A DNA stretch of 64,000 bases from NCBI GenBank assembly GCA_004794785.1, contig SJOL01007625.1, positions 62,001 to 126,000 on the forward strand. Direction: 5' to 3'. Below the pieces are notes generated by a model. The model was not told the origin of the DNA. It saw nothing but the letters and a program-made list of their open reading frames with translations, and made no database searches. Of this stretch, positions 35,605-48,821 are shown piece by piece. Position 1 is the first letter of the stretch. The number at the start of each line of letters is the position of its first letter. The stretch comes from Opisthorchis felineus (Eukaryota; Platyhelminthes; Trematoda; Opisthorchiida; Opisthorchiidae). The position numbers and the translations under genes were made by a program.

Positions 35605-38600
35605 CGAAAGTTTTACTGTTACAAAAGTGTCCGCATATGGGCAACCAAAAACCAATCTAGGGATGTATGAAATCTGCCTCCACCTGACTTACGACAATTG
35701 ACTTTTACCCCAGCTACATAACATAATCGGCAAAATCCCAGAATGTAGTGGTAAATGGTTCACAAAACATGTTGTTTGCAAACCATGCAGCTATGGCGCC
35801 CACATTTTGGCATAAATGGCACTGCTCTCGTCAGGACAGCGGTTTTGTTGATTTAGCAATGTGAATAAGCAGTGACTGGGCGGTCGGTGTATTTTGCTAT
35901 CGCACAACCAAATGATTTCAAAGCGCGCGTGGGGGTGACCGTCTTACCATGGGCACATGACAACAAAGTAGAAGCTATCCTCGGGGGCTTGATTTCAAAC
36001 AGTTGCTGTGGTGACGGAGCAGTCCAGCGATCGACTTAGTGCACGCCTGTTTCTTTCGGTCAGTTAACAGGACACCTGAATTCAACCTGAATCGGCGACC
36101 GCGACGTTTTCTTTTTTCAAAGACAACGTGCTTAGCAAAGTTTGTTTAGGCAATCATATAGGGCTTTGCCAGGCACCGCCGATTCTTTCGGAAATTTCAC
36201 TGCCGATCGTCTGGCGACCGTCTAGCCTACACAAATGCACATGTGGTGCAGAAAACTTTGAAGCAATTCCCTGGAACTTTACTAAAGTCACCAGCCTTCC
36301 TACTTTTGAGTAGTCCTGTGCACTTTTGGAAATATTTTTCTTCGGAAATATAAAAATTTAGAAGTTGAGCCTTGTTAAGTGTGCGTAGACCCACATGTGT
36401 TGACCCAAATAGATATCATGGCCTCATCTCTACACGAGTTTTATTCGTTTATATCGAAGATGGAATTAGAGACTTTAATCTTCCTTGCCGATATCCCAAT
36501 AATCGGATGTTGGCGTTGTTCATAAAGGATCCTAACAAACAAGAAGGGGCAACTTTGTCATGTAACACTGCGTTTTACTTCAGTAAATGTTCTCACAAGC
36601 GGAGGACGTTGGTGACATTTTTTGTTTCTTTAATGCGGTAATTGTGATTTTCCTAAGAATGCCTTCCTGTCCAGCCGTCGAAATATTAACAATGTTCACC
36701 TATCATCAAACAAGACAACAATTAGTGGGGATACTTGTGGTCTCCTCTACAGGCTGGCCCCATTTAAGGACACGTTCTTCGCTGTTGGAAACTACAAAGC
36801 CTCAAATGTGAAATGCTTTTGGTGAGGTACACAACGATTTTTCATCGAATATTTCCCCAAATTTTGGAAGTTGTAATTGCCACTTTAATGGTAATTTCCT
36901 CCTCGCTATTCTAAATAGCTTATGTTCATTCTGTTTGGTTTTCCTAGCTTTCGGTATTTCGTTCTAGAGAGGTGGTCCATCAAAAACATATTTTACAGGT
37001 GATTCCGTTATTGTCGTGTGGTTTTCATTTGGGCATTATATATGAAATATGTGAAATCATAAAATCCCTGGAAGTTTAACATGAATCGGACTAAAAAATT
37101 GGAAACCGGAAACAAGTAGATTCCAGAAGTTGTGAACTTAATTTTCGCGTTCTTATTGTTAACCAGTTGGCGACTGATTACCGTGTACGCGAAACGTCAC
37201 GTAGGTGTTGGGAGTCCATTTTTCATGAGCTACAATCCGGCTTCATGTGGTCTATTAGTGTACCTCAGTGCAATCTGTTATTTTAGAAAATATGATCATA
37301 AATGATGGCGCTACACACAGTTAATTAATTAATCGTGCCGTGGAGGGATTAATACTGTGAAACCTATTTGGAATTGTCTTCTCGGTGGTCAGCCGATGCC
37401 CTATCAAATTCATTCTCCCAAAGAAAGCAAATCCGAAATTTAGGTGTTGAACATATATTTAGGAGTTTTTGTGGGCTTCCACCGGCCTGTCCATCTTCCA
37501 TTCGAAGTCGTGTTTTCACAGAGAGGTCCCCTTGTAATGCTTGCTTGTGTCATCCACCGAGACAGGCCATCAGACTGAAAACGACGATCTTGAATCTCGC
37601 TAACACAAATGACGTGACTCGCGCCAAGCGATTCCATACGGTTGTTTAAACTAAGCCCTAGCCAACAGGCGAACTTCATCACATCTTCAAATTAGTTGTT
37701 TGTCAATAGAACGACGCAATCATCAGTTTGTTAATTGTTTATCGATTCTACTGGAAGTTTCGGGGCTCAGAGGTTGTATGTTCGGTGCTTTCAGGATTAC
37801 TGGCATTCCTCATAAACAACGATTATCACAGTTACTGTTCTTGTTAACTCTTCACACGTCGATTAGGAGTTTGATAAAACTGTCTGACAACACTTAGACA
37901 ACCGGACACCTTAATATATCGAGCACCAGTCCACACAAAGGTAGACCGCTTTGAATTCTGTCGGCGGTGGAGCCGATGGGAAATTGTTTTTCCTGATTCA
38001 ACCGGATATTGAACTGGTAGAATCGATCACTTGAACAAACCCAAAACAATCCAAATTAAACCCGCCTCCCCCGAAGTAAAAAACGCAGCCTCTAGAGACT
38101 CTAAAATGGTCAAACCAGGAAGGCTAGTTAGTGAGAGAAAGGGTGTTTTTGGTTCGTCATAGGAATGTCAACCCATCGCAAAACTTCCAGCTCAAGGGCG
38201 TGTGAACCACCGGAACTTGACTGAAAATGTTGACTCTCACGGCAGATGCGTGGAGATAGAAGTTGAGCAAACAGTAACTTAGGCATCGAAGCCTATGCCG
38301 AATCAATAAAGTATATCGAAGATGGATTTACACAAGTGTGGTTGGCTGTCATCCGATACGAATTTGTCTATTCACAGTGGTTGGACCACCGGATAGCTAT
38401 CGTAATGTAGACGGTCTGAACGGATGCGGATGTGCTGCCTGTGAATGCAGGCAAAGGCAGGCGAACTCACAGACGCCCTTAAAACGGTAGAATTGCACAG
38501 AGAGCAGCAACACCACAACAAGCTTAATTCAATAAGCTACCAAGAGATAAGCTTGGTTTCCGGTGCATTTTCTTTTAGAGAAAATACCCTTTGTCAACAG

Positions 38601-39364
38601 GTAGCAAAAACTCGCCGAAATTCGTTTACCTCAGGTGGTCAAGCGGTCAACATTTAATTAAAGTAACTGTTAACTTATTGACTGGCATTCCCACTCCCAA
38701 AAAATCCACGTCATCTACTCCAAAATAGTTTGATTTGAAAACGTAGCATCCGGTGTTTAATACGGATGTACTGGAGTTCGAGTGAACTTGCCATGAATAA
38801 AATCAAGGGCTGAACGGACATTTTTAGATCTAGTTTGTAATCTTGGATATTTCGAAGATGATGACCAGCGGCTGATTGTGCAATTTCTACTCTCTTGTAC
38901 TCCGGAAGAATTCTCGGATTTCTGGAATCTTAGATGCTAGAACTAGGCTACTGAAATAGAACAGCAAAAATTTCAAACGTGACTGAAACGCCAAGTTTTA
39001 GATACTTGTGCATTACAGATTTGTTGTAAATTGGTGTTTCCGGATAGTCAGGATTCTTGGTCCTCGTTTTCTCTAGTGAGAGGAAGCTCGAGACAGCCCA
39101 GCTGAGCTCGATAAATTTCATTGGTTAAGGTGGAAACTTACTGAAAGGTAGGTCCGTGGCTCGAACCCAACATCTGGATCTCGACAGCTCCTGGCTAGGA
39201 TTGGTAACTTGACTTTTACTTCAACTTTCGTACTTCTTTAGTTTGGAATGTTAGTTATGCACAGAATTTGTGTAACGGCTGAAAGACTATTTATTATTAT
39301 CAGTTGTTTCTAATGGATTGCGTACAAGGCTTGTCCGTGCAAAAATAAAATGAGAAGATTATTT
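35605..39364. other. No gene recognised
   Basis: About 3.8 kb without a supported exon or repeat. Frames of 60-95 codons (for example 36372-36641 and 37368-37649) show no domain and are overlapped by frames on the other strand or in other phases. Confidence 0.45.
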
Positions 39365-39528
39365 CGACAAATACACTCATTTTCATATTATTTTGGTTAT
39401 CACGGAAAACTCAACCGTGCTGCGCAGTGGCCGCCTCGTGTTTCAGTTGGTAATATACTCGAGATATCGCAATATATTTTCATAAAGGACACTACTCACA
39501 AGTTTGCTTAAAACTCTCCGACATCCCA
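39365..39528 (+). repeat. Hammerhead-repeat family, decayed forward pieces
   Basis: An ACAAATACACTCATTTTC block, a degenerate internal part, CTCGAGATATCGCAATATAT, and then a second unit starting CACTACTCACAAGTTTGC. This suggests two tandem forward units, the second truncated before the ribozyme core. The CGAGATATCGC block shows that the family extends beyond the internal part into a link to the next unit. Confidence 0.6.
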
Positions 39529-41690
39529 ATCGCTTCAGAGTATTTTCAGCAACCTTCCGTGAGTGCAGTTCGGTGTCAAATCATTCGACTGGCCAATTTT
39601 TAGCACCTTACATTGCTGCCGAGATATAGCTTCCAATAAAATTAGAACATTTAATAATCACGACCAGGATATTTTCAAATATCCCAAATTTCGCCCCATT
39701 AAGATTTTGACAAATGAATGGGCGTTCAGAAAGCAAATCCGAAATATTTGCAACCATAATCGGTTGATAGAATTTTATGCCGTACAGGGGTCCAAACCGC
39801 AGGACTGACTCCGAAGTCGTTTTGATTCTGTCACTTGATTCTGTAACGTCACAGCATTCCTGAGTGGCACCACCTAGTATCGCACTATCGACGGATTTTT
39901 TTTGTACAAAGCTGCACCTGAACATGGTGAGGATTAGATGAGTCGCATGTGGTTTGATTCATTTTGACGGACGAGCGTAACAGCGTTGTAATTTCCGTAG
40001 TACTCTGACGTTCAATTAACAATTTTTCTAAAACGATAGATGACCGGTTACGTGAGGAAAATCAGCATCTTCTTTGAAACTCATTTTCAATCTTAGTACA
40101 TTTTTTTGGTGTTCGCTTCGTATTCAACGAAAGAGGTTCGTTACTTTTTCTATTGCTAATGCATTTTTAGAATATTTCTCCGGTATTACCTACTTTCAAG
40201 TCGTTTAACAGGTTAGTATTGCAGGAATGCAGGATTTAGCAGAGGCAACCGTACGAACAGTGCCGGACTGGGATAAACTGAACTGCTTCTCTATCCGCTG
40301 GACCAGTGTACACATGGTCTGTGCCATGCAGTGCTGCATGATCAAGCCCCACCCCACATGAAATCATAAAATTCATGGAAATCACTGATGCGTGCTTATC
40401 GTAGGCTTCTGCGTAGCAAGTGGGTCATGGCGTTAAATCGTGCACTGATAAATCCCAAGCTAAACTGATGTGCGGCATAACGTAAACAGTTCGTTGAGGC
40501 ATCGAAAACAGTCGTTTGCCCCACTGATAAACCAGTTCCATTGCATGGATCGAGAACAACGGATATAGATGATTAGCACGTGTTAACTGGGAAGTAAGGA
40601 GAACACAGGCGTCCTTTTGTCCATGAAGAAACAACATTTCAGGCTGAAATTTATCTCAAACCTGGGAGGTTGTTTGTTTTTGGACAGTTGGTCAGCGGAT
40701 GATTACCAAATGAACCAGTATGGAAGAATCAATATCAGCCATCTACTGCACACTTTGGCACACCGCATTTGTCATCATTAACAGATTGTATTTGGCCAAA
40801 TAGCGAAGAAACGTTAAAGTTCTTCGTCACTGTAACTCTAAGAAAGCTTATGTAAAGGTAAAGGACAAACACTGGTCTGCATTCGGTTTCAGTGAGAATT
40901 CCACGGTTAGCGCGTTGTCATGCCTTCGGTGAAATAATTCAGTGTGTAATGAGACCTGTTAGAAAAATGATATTTTACCAAACAAACAGTGTTTCTGTGT
41001 GAAGATATCGGAAGCAGAAAAGCTCTGCTGAATAGTACCGCTTCACACAAGCTTATCAATTGTAAACGTATGACATGTGAAATACGGGTGGACATACAGC
41101 ATGCTGTTGTAAATTCAAAGTTGAAACATTACACAACAGGGGTTGCTAGACACTGCTAGACACTCTTTAACCCTGGTCATGAGGACCAGGGTAAACACAA
41201 CGTTAGAGTCATGTCATTTTGAACAGGCTGCTGACTTGCTGTGAACAGTTTAAAGGAAGATTTGATAGCAATCGCGTGACCAGACTGAGGAAGCTGGATT
41301 GCGATCGGTCACAGAAGATTTTTTCGGTCTGTGTGGCTCGTCATACACAAGACATACTGGGGAGTCTCGAGTTCCTTAATGCAGCCTTCACCGTAACTGC
41401 AGGTGAATGAGTAAGTACAACTTGAGAGCACTTCTTCAGATTTTCTGATCATCTGCAATGGCCTGTATGTTGTCTCCCACAACATTCTTGATGGCACCGC
41501 GTGATAAGTTTGAATGAGTGTGCAATTCGCAGCCCTTTGAATGTACTTGGTTGTAACATCCTGCTTACACAGTAAATGGGTAAAAATGCATTCACTTCCC
41601 GCTTCACCTCACCTGGAGGACGTATCTTACAGTGCTGTAAAACGAACTTCTCAGGGAAATCGTTCGTTTTTGGTGCATTCGTGATGACCT
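39529..41690. other. No gene; perfect hairpin at 41170-41192
   Basis: No supported exon. A 9-base inverted repeat (ACCCTGGTC, five-base loop, GACCAGGGT) at 41170-41192 follows two tandem GCTAGACACT units. Nothing else stands out. Confidence 0.45.
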
Positions 41691-42020
41691 AAAGTTCATA
41701 CCCTAAAGTAACCGATGTGTAATTTTTTTCTGGTTCTGCGAAATAACGTGCGTATTGGTTTCTAGACCAAAACCAAAAGCTGAGTAGGTTTTTGTACTGT
41801 TCGGTACAGGTGCATTTACAATAGACTCATCTTCCCATCTGGCTGTTTCGTGACCAGAGTGTACAAAATGGCAGTAGCGTTGTTTGTTTCGAATTCGAAT
41901 GCAAAGTCTTGATTTGGGTGGAGTGATTTGAGCAAAGAAAACAATGCTATTTGAGCTTTGCCGCATGTAATGACAAATATGTCATCCAGGTAACGTTAAT
42001 ACAAGCCCGGTTGGTCGGTC
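41691..42020 (-). pseudogene. Penelope-like reverse transcriptase relic
   Basis: On the minus strand from 41996 the frame reads RYLDDIFVITCGKAQIALF and continues through SLHPNQDFAFEFE and LVTKQPDGK. This matches the PLE stretch RYVDDTFV ... LNSLHPxIxFTxExE ... LVxRxPDG in order and spacing. PGLY precedes it with one stop, as in the usual PxLWxRYVDD. After a stop the sequence breaks up near a remnant of the VYRKPT block (about 41800). The N-terminal fingers and the endonuclease are not seen, so this is a truncated dead copy. Confidence 0.75.
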
Positions 42021-42957
42021 TCCTACATTTTTTCCATTTCAATCTATGACAAACAAGTAGACTAATTTTGGGTCCAATTAATTGTTCATAGGCTTGCTAA
42101 CGATTTGTTGGCATCCTGAGTCTTGAAAGTGAAATTTAACGTTCTTTCAAAAGCGGACCAGGAAATGATGCATTAGTAGGGTAAGTAAAAAAGTAATCGC
42201 AACTTAAGTTAACTGTAATCTTAGTGGATAAAGAATGGGCATCAATGTAACACGTTACACTACAAGATAGACGTTCCACAGAAATTTCGAGGTTTAAGTT
42301 GCAATTTCCCCAGGGCAACACACCCAGAAACACCGCAAAGCCTTTGTATTCTCCATAAGACACACAAGTAGTTCACCTTTTACGAATTTTGAAGTGGCTT
42401 CGAACCCATAACCTACCGCAAAATAGGTGAGCATCATATCATTCTGTCACAGACGGCCAATTAGCCGTATCAGTAACTTGTACTCAGGACAAAGCGCAGA
42501 ACTCCTACAATTGCACAAATGATCACAAGCCATTCGATGTTGAGCATCACCTCGGTTACCATCGCCTGAAATGAGAGGGCGAAGCGACTTGAAGGATGCA
42601 TTCCTTCCTAAATATATTGCTAGTAATTTGTAGAGAATCACATAATGTACACTACTAATGATTCTCAGAAAGAGCGATAGCCTTACCGTGCTTACCGACA
42701 TTAAGTACAACACAGGAAATTAAATGGTATTCACCGTAAACTAGTGAAGTATCAGAATTTGCAGGTCCCACTAATAATGGAAAGTTTTATTCCGAAACAT
42801 TCAGAAGCGTTATCCACTCAGATACCAACGGGAAAAGACATCAATCACCCGACATTTTTGAGCTTTCTCATAGTTATTGCCGAAATACGAGGAAAAACAG
42901 CATCAAAAATTGGATGAAGTAGGCGAAAAGGTGTTTGCACAGCTAATTCAGGCAAAA
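42021..42957. other. No gene recognised
   Basis: No supported exon. A tRNA-like B-box string on the minus strand near 42400 has no matching A-box or cloverleaf. Confidence 0.45.
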
Positions 42958-43351
42958 CTACTCACAGAGTTGCTGAAAACTTTTCTACAGCCGACGACCG
43001 ATTTCGCTCTGCTTAGGGCTTCTCAGGTAGGCGCAGCCCCTGAGGTTCCGTAAACCTCATATTCTATTCGAACCCAAATATACGCAGTTCGGGAACTGCA
43101 TACGTTTGCAAACTAATCTGGTTTTAGAGGGAGACTCAACTGAATCCCAGATGAATCTCTCGTTTATGGTATTCTTCAACTGAGTACGCTGCACAAAGAC
43201 TGCCTCATTTTTCACTTGCCACGATGCTCGAGAAATCGCGGCTTTTTTGTCGGATACTCAGTTGAATAGCATTATAAACAAGAGATTCAGCTAGGATTTA
43301 GTTGGGTCTCCCGTTTAATCCAAACTCGCATGCAAGTGAGTATAGTTCGCT
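42958..43351. repeat. Hammerhead-repeat family, long head-to-head composite
   Basis: A nearly complete forward unit (42958-43250) goes from CTACTCACAGAGTTGCTG to CGATGCTCGAGAAATCGCGG. It is followed by a reverse internal part (43262-43351) with ATAAACAAGAGATTCAGC and GGGTCTCCCGTT. The forward unit's ribozyme strand (minus) has CTGAGAA in place of CTGATGA, so it is inactive. This copy gives the best view of the 3' link segment (GTACGCTGCACAAAG ... CTCGAGAAATCGC). Confidence 0.8.
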
Positions 43352-44644
43352 TAAGTCGAGCGACGGTATTTATGTCATGGTTTACTGAAGGTTACATCAT
43401 AAGCGGACCGCTCCAAATGTCACCGTATCACTCAGACTAGCTTTTTTCGGTTATTTCATTGTCCACCTCACTCCCGATCCACTTCGGACAAGGCTGCTAC
43501 CTTCCTGACATTTCTATTCTATCCGCCCATCTGCATCAGTCAAGAGGTTGGATGCCTGGCAATTGGTGTTCATTGTTCGCTGTCAGACACCATATTCTCT
43601 TTTGCACTTGCTCGTTTGGGTCACGTAACCTGTTCATTCATGCGGACGATCACATCAGCTCTGAACACAAAAAACAACAACAAGGAAAGGATCACTACAC
43701 GACCCCATCGGAAAGCTCACCAGATGGTTGAGCGAAGTCACATTCATTTCATCTGCTTGTGTGGTTGATGAGCCCACAATATTCCACATAATTATGCCGA
43801 ATAGGCAGATGAAGGACAGTGGAAGTGTGAATTCAAAACCACCAACGCTACTGCAGTCGAGCGATTCACATAGTTTAGCTGTGAGGTTTCATACTCCGAA
43901 GTCATCTGGTGTTTTTTAAAAGTTATTACGCGTTTTGTGGTTTTAAGCGCTAGTAACCGGGATAGAGTGCCGACCACATCTAACCAAAGAGTAACCCATA
44001 GAAACTGAGAGTCAGCACAAATGAGCGTTGGGAAACACAAAGTGGCTGCCGCATTCAGTTTCACTCTGTCAACAACAACTCGCTAGAGTATGAATCAGCC
44101 AAAATTTAATAACTAATTGCATTATAACCAGAGGTGGGCAAACAATGGCTCATAAAAACTGGGTGCTCGTAGGTTGGACGTTAATGAACGACATTTGGTC
44201 AATAAGTTTCCGGAATGGAGTTGTTTAAGTGTCAAGAACCGGGTGACGTCAGAAGGTTACTGACACGTTTCCTAAGTTCGTGAGGATGGGACATTTGAGA
44301 GGTTTTACTGTGTATGACGTCTGAATGCATGAAGTGATGTAGTAGCTTCAGCGTATTCCCTTATGGAGTTGTCTGTGCATGTATTCGGCTGTCAGCTTGT
44401 TACATTCATCCACATTCTAAACCGGTTGTTCACCAGTCGTAGGCAGCTTTCTGGACGACATTTAGTTGCCAACCTATTGTATTATCACAATTCCCAAAAT
44501 TCGTGGTCAACTGTTCGGGAACATAGTACATTTACAGACAGAGCAGTATGGAGAAAATTTGGATTCATGAATGAGAGATGGTTGTCGAAATACGCCTACA
44601 GAAGAGTCTACTGTAGAGCTGAACTATATTTTATACATTGTATA
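43352..44644. other. No gene recognised
   Basis: Plus-strand frames at 43459-43731 (90 codons) and 44363-44704 (113 codons) are open, but the second runs into the next repeat and neither has a domain motif. Confidence 0.4.
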
Positions 44645-44971
44645 GACGTAATGCACTACTCGCAAGGTTGTCTAGCATTCTTCGACAGCCCACGACCGAC
44701 CTAGCTCATCAGATAGGTGCGGTCCTCAAATTTTCGTCAACTTTATGTTCCACCTGAACCCAAATTGCACGAAAATAGAGAAAATAAACTCATTTACATA
44801 CCTATTTTGTTTTGACAGAGACTCACCTGGAACCTAGCTGAATTTCTCGTTTATGATGCTCTCAAACAACGCATTCAGTTGATCAAGAGCATTGTAAACG
44901 AAAGATTCAGCCGGGTTCCAGGTGAGTCTCCCGTCAAAACCAAGCTGGTATGCAAACGAGTGTATTTCGCT
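44645..44971. repeat. Hammerhead-repeat family, 330-bp head-to-head inverted pair
   Basis: The forward half (AGACGTAATGCACTACTCGC ... GACTCACCTGGAACCTAGC) meets the reverse half (GTAAACGAAAGATTCAGCC ... GCAAACGAGTGTATTTCGC) across a short link. The last 75 bases can pair with about 44785-44870. The forward half has a roughly 20-base deletion that removes stem II and GAAA of the ribozyme while leaving CTGATGA on the minus strand. Confidence 0.8.
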
Positions 44972-45975
44972 ATATTTTATAAACCTTTTCGTGCAGCTTA
45001 AGAGTCTGATGGGTTTTAATTTACACCCATTCTCGTCTGGCACCCCTAGTTTATGAAACCTGGCATTTTTAAGTTTGCAACTGCGCATGCTTATGTCCCT
45101 TTACAAAGCTTCTTCTGGAAGGCTTTCCATCTGAACTTCATCAATTATAATTCTTTGTATTAGAGCCGACATCACAACCCTGATTTTGAAAGCCTGGATT
45201 GGTTTTGAACCATTGGCCTGACCAATATTCCTGACGGATAGAAGGGGTATGCAGAGGTTTTAGCACAGAACGGTAATATCACATAGGAAAAGTACATGTT
45301 CAAAATGTTTACTTCCACCGGAGCAGTTGTTTGTAAACAAAAAGCTTTTGAATTATAAGGGGGTTTGCAACAAAGGGCATAAAAAGGTTTTCTTGTATGG
45401 TCTGATAACCAACAGTTTAGAACACCAACATGCTACTCGATACAAGGATTGGTTCATTAATGGAAGGGCTGCACAGCATACTTTAGTTTGAGGAACAATT
45501 CGTTTGTTCGACCAGGAGCTGGAACAAGGATTGAAGCAAGCCTGGCCAAACCGAAAAGCAAACAAGCGGGATGTTAACTAAACGAATTGCCGAAGTTTCA
45601 GTTTCCTACTCATCACTGACCTCTCTCGGTCTACAAACTGAGCTTTCAATGCCAATCTCCTCTGACGCCTTACGAGTCGAATCAAGATTCAGGACTCCCT
45701 GGAGTTTCATGAGATGCGCACTGCCAATATCCATCCACCCCCACCAATAAGAATCAGAAAGCTGTATAGCGCCAGGCTCAGCGAATGGTTTGACAAAAAG
45801 CCTAATTGGGTTGGTATAATTGACCATTTCTCCTCAAAGAAATATATGTCGAATAAAATATGTTAAAGAAGATAATTTTTGTGGCCTCAAAGAAATCCCA
45901 AAATACCTGTGCTTGAGGAAGTATCACAGCAGAAATGCCTATCATACCTCATTTCCTAAAGTATATAAAAATTGG
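44972..45975. other. No gene recognised
   Basis: No supported exon or repeat. The minus-strand frames here have no motif. Confidence 0.4.
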
Positions 45976-46133
45976 ACAAATATTCTCAGCTGCACGCGAA
46001 TTTGGTTTTGACAGGAGACTCAGCTGAATACAGCCGAATCTCTTGTTTACGAAGATCGGCTTCAAGAAGGGCGGAACCGGTCATGGGCTGTCGAAGAGTT
46101 TTCAGCAAACTTATGAGTAGTGCGTTACATCTA
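45976..46133. repeat. Hammerhead-repeat family, forward-to-reverse composite
   Basis: A forward internal part (GGTTTTGACAGGAGACTCAG) switches to a reverse terminus (TTCAAGAAGGGCGGAACCGG ... TTATGAGTAGTGCGTTAC). The ribozyme on the plus strand has lost CTGATGA and has GGAA for GAAA, so it is inactive. Confidence 0.75.
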
Positions 46134-48821
46134 GAGAACAAGGTAAGACTTGAATTATTTAATTTAGTCATGGAGAGCACATTATTGTTTACCACACACC
46201 GCACAGGTGTAAAACCTGCTGAAAGTGTAGAAGAAGCTGAGGAGGGGTGGGTAACGGAGAAATATAGATGACAGTTTAATAATTATCGACTTTTTAATAA
46301 TTGTGATAAGTACAACATAATCTCGATGAATAACCTCTTTTGGTGGTTCTAATGCAAGTTTAGCTAGTTCTTGTTGACCTACATGACGGAGTCTGCTAGT
46401 TTGTGCCACTTTGAACATTAGAACTCGGAAGACGTAGAATTTCGTTGCACCCCTACAAGAGCTTATTAAAGCACGTCAAATACAAATGAAATATTATTGC
46501 CACGCAAAACAGAAAGCATACAGTGCAGTTGTCACAGAGCATCCTGTCTTGCGAAAATACTCACGCTGGGGAGACATATTCGAATCATATTCGAATCAGA
46601 TGACTATTACAGTACCATGTTTTGCATCTTTCAGAAAATCTGATCTGGTATGCACTCAAAATTCATGAAGTTGAAGTTGTAGTCACTACTGCATTCCACG
46701 ATAGGGTACCCGTGCCCTTCCTGCGCTTGGCTGGATACATTGCAGGAAATGGTGACTAATCGGTATCAGTGGTGCTTGTGCTGTGCGTTTCCTTCCAGAT
46801 TTTCTGACTGAACATTTGACGGTGCAAATACCACAGAATGTTGGCGACAGTCCAGTACCAGGTCCACTCCTTCACCCACTCTTCTCTCTCCCTTTCACTT
46901 TAGGTCATTAAATGTAATTAAATAAACTTTGCAGTCGTCTGACAGTGAAGCATCGATGTCCACACTAATGTTTCCGTCTATGGTAATGATAATGATGAGA
47001 GACTACCACGAAGGAAGCACTTTGCGGTTCTTACCTACCAAGTCTCCTAGCCATTTTGGGACGATGCTGTCTTTTTAAGTCTGCTCAAATCCCAGATAAA
47101 CCGGGGCACATTTGCACATGAAGATTTGTCTGGCAGATCTTTCAACCTTTCGCGCAAAATGCACAAATATCTTCATGTTTGTGTGGGTAACATCCTCTCC
47201 GTGACAGCTAACCGAACAGCATGCACTTTTCTACTCAGCATAATGAGTTTCCATCGATAGATAGGATTTCACATGAAATTTCAACTCCGTGTGTCTATGC
47301 ACCACTTTGGTGAAACCTACATGAGCGGCACAAACAAGATCGGAGGCTGCGAATTCTCACCTTGTTTCCTGCTTGAATTCAACAGTAGTTGTTCCGGAGT
47401 CTACCAGCGCTGAATTTGATTTGCTTTTATACTTTTCTAACCAAAAGTTTTAACTAAGGGTCATCAGTGACAAACTTTGCCTCTTTCGCGAGCCCCTCCA
47501 ATAAATTCGAACACAACTAATTTGGGTGAACGCTTAATTCCGCCCATTCACTCTAAACCATGTGCTTCTTGGTTTTCATGAACAATTTTCCCGTGCATTT
47601 GGTAGCCCTACTTAGTTGCAGTTCGGAGGCATAGGCTCTTTTGTTTTTTCTGTCTCTCTGCCGAGTGAACCAAGTTTTATGCTGCTGCGAAAAGAAAAAC
47701 AATGACAACCGAGCCTATAGTCAGCGAAATCGGTGAGGCGTGAATGTGCCATACGGTGCCGGGTCAATGGTCAGACGAAACGAACCAAGCCGCTACCCTG
47801 CAAGGCAAGTGAATGGAAAAAACCCGGCAATTATTCGACAATTAACCATGCAGAAGGCGAGGAGTTTGAAAAAAAACGCAGTGGGTGCGACAGATGAGCA
47901 GGAATATTTTGCTCTTCCCAACACAACAGCTGTTCCAGAATTCATTTTCTGCATTCCGTCGATGGCTGTTGTTGGGTAGGAAGGTGGGACGAAAAAGGTG
48001 GGACACTTTCCATATAGCTCATCACAAGCTGCGACATGGGTAGTGAACAACTGGCAAATGAGCATAGAAGCTGAAACGTATCGAGTAAGAAAGGTCATAT
48101 ATTCGCTTCCTACCAGTCTAGTAAATGGATATAACTTCGTCGTCCCTCGCCATTTTCAACATTAAACGTTTGTCACCTTCTGCACAGAATATCCGCAAAA
48201 GAGGTAATCCCGGGCTAGGTTGTTGAAGTTTGGACCAATTTTTTGGACTCAGGATGAAAAATTTTCCAGCTCATGACAAATGTTTTTTGGTGCTCCTGCC
48301 AAAAGGGAGGCAAATTCTTGATGTAAGATATCATGTTCAGAGGTATTATGATCAAAGGCCAGCTGTTACTGTGATGCTATGTGCATTTTTATGAGAAACG
48401 GCATGGTCGAGAACGTTCAGAAAGGTATGTGACAGATCAGTCGTTATTTAACCTAAAATCACGCGATGTCATACTAATGGTTGGTGCTTTAGGGTCGAAT
48501 GGACGCGGTATTGCTAAACTGGAACGTTAACGTAAACGGAGATGAAAGTGATATGGAACTGAATAGTTATTCACTACGAAACTCAAGCAGGACTGTGGGT
48601 AAGGTAAACCCATCAAGGTAAACGGACTCGTAGTATCCATCCAGGTGCAGAGTTACTAAATTCGTCTGCAAAAAGGTGCCTAAAAGTGGATTGGCATCCT
48701 CAAAGATATCCATGACGTAACCGCATTTTGATGTAGAAAAGATGCCAAAATTGATGAGGGGTTTACGCATTGGCCACATCCTATTAGCGGGACATTCATG
48801 CTGTAATGATATCTTTTTCAG
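46134..48821. other. No gene recognised
   Basis: No supported exon. A minus-strand frame at 48098-47793 starts with a hydrophobic, signal-peptide-like stretch (SASMLICQLFTTHVAA) but shows no family motif and no splice support. Confidence 0.4.

Noticed and set aside
39130..39200. GGGTTCGAGCC on the minus strand, like a tRNA/SINE B-box
   Set aside because: No convincing A-box at the right distance, no cloverleaf, no tail, and no second copy in the window.
42385..42480. GGGTTCGAAGCC on the minus strand, like a B-box
   Set aside because: It has an extra base relative to the B-box consensus and no A-box or tRNA fold.
47793..48098. Minus-strand frame with a signal-peptide-like start
   Set aside because: Hydrophobic starts are common by chance. 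There is no family motif, and the plus strand is also open over much of the same stretch.
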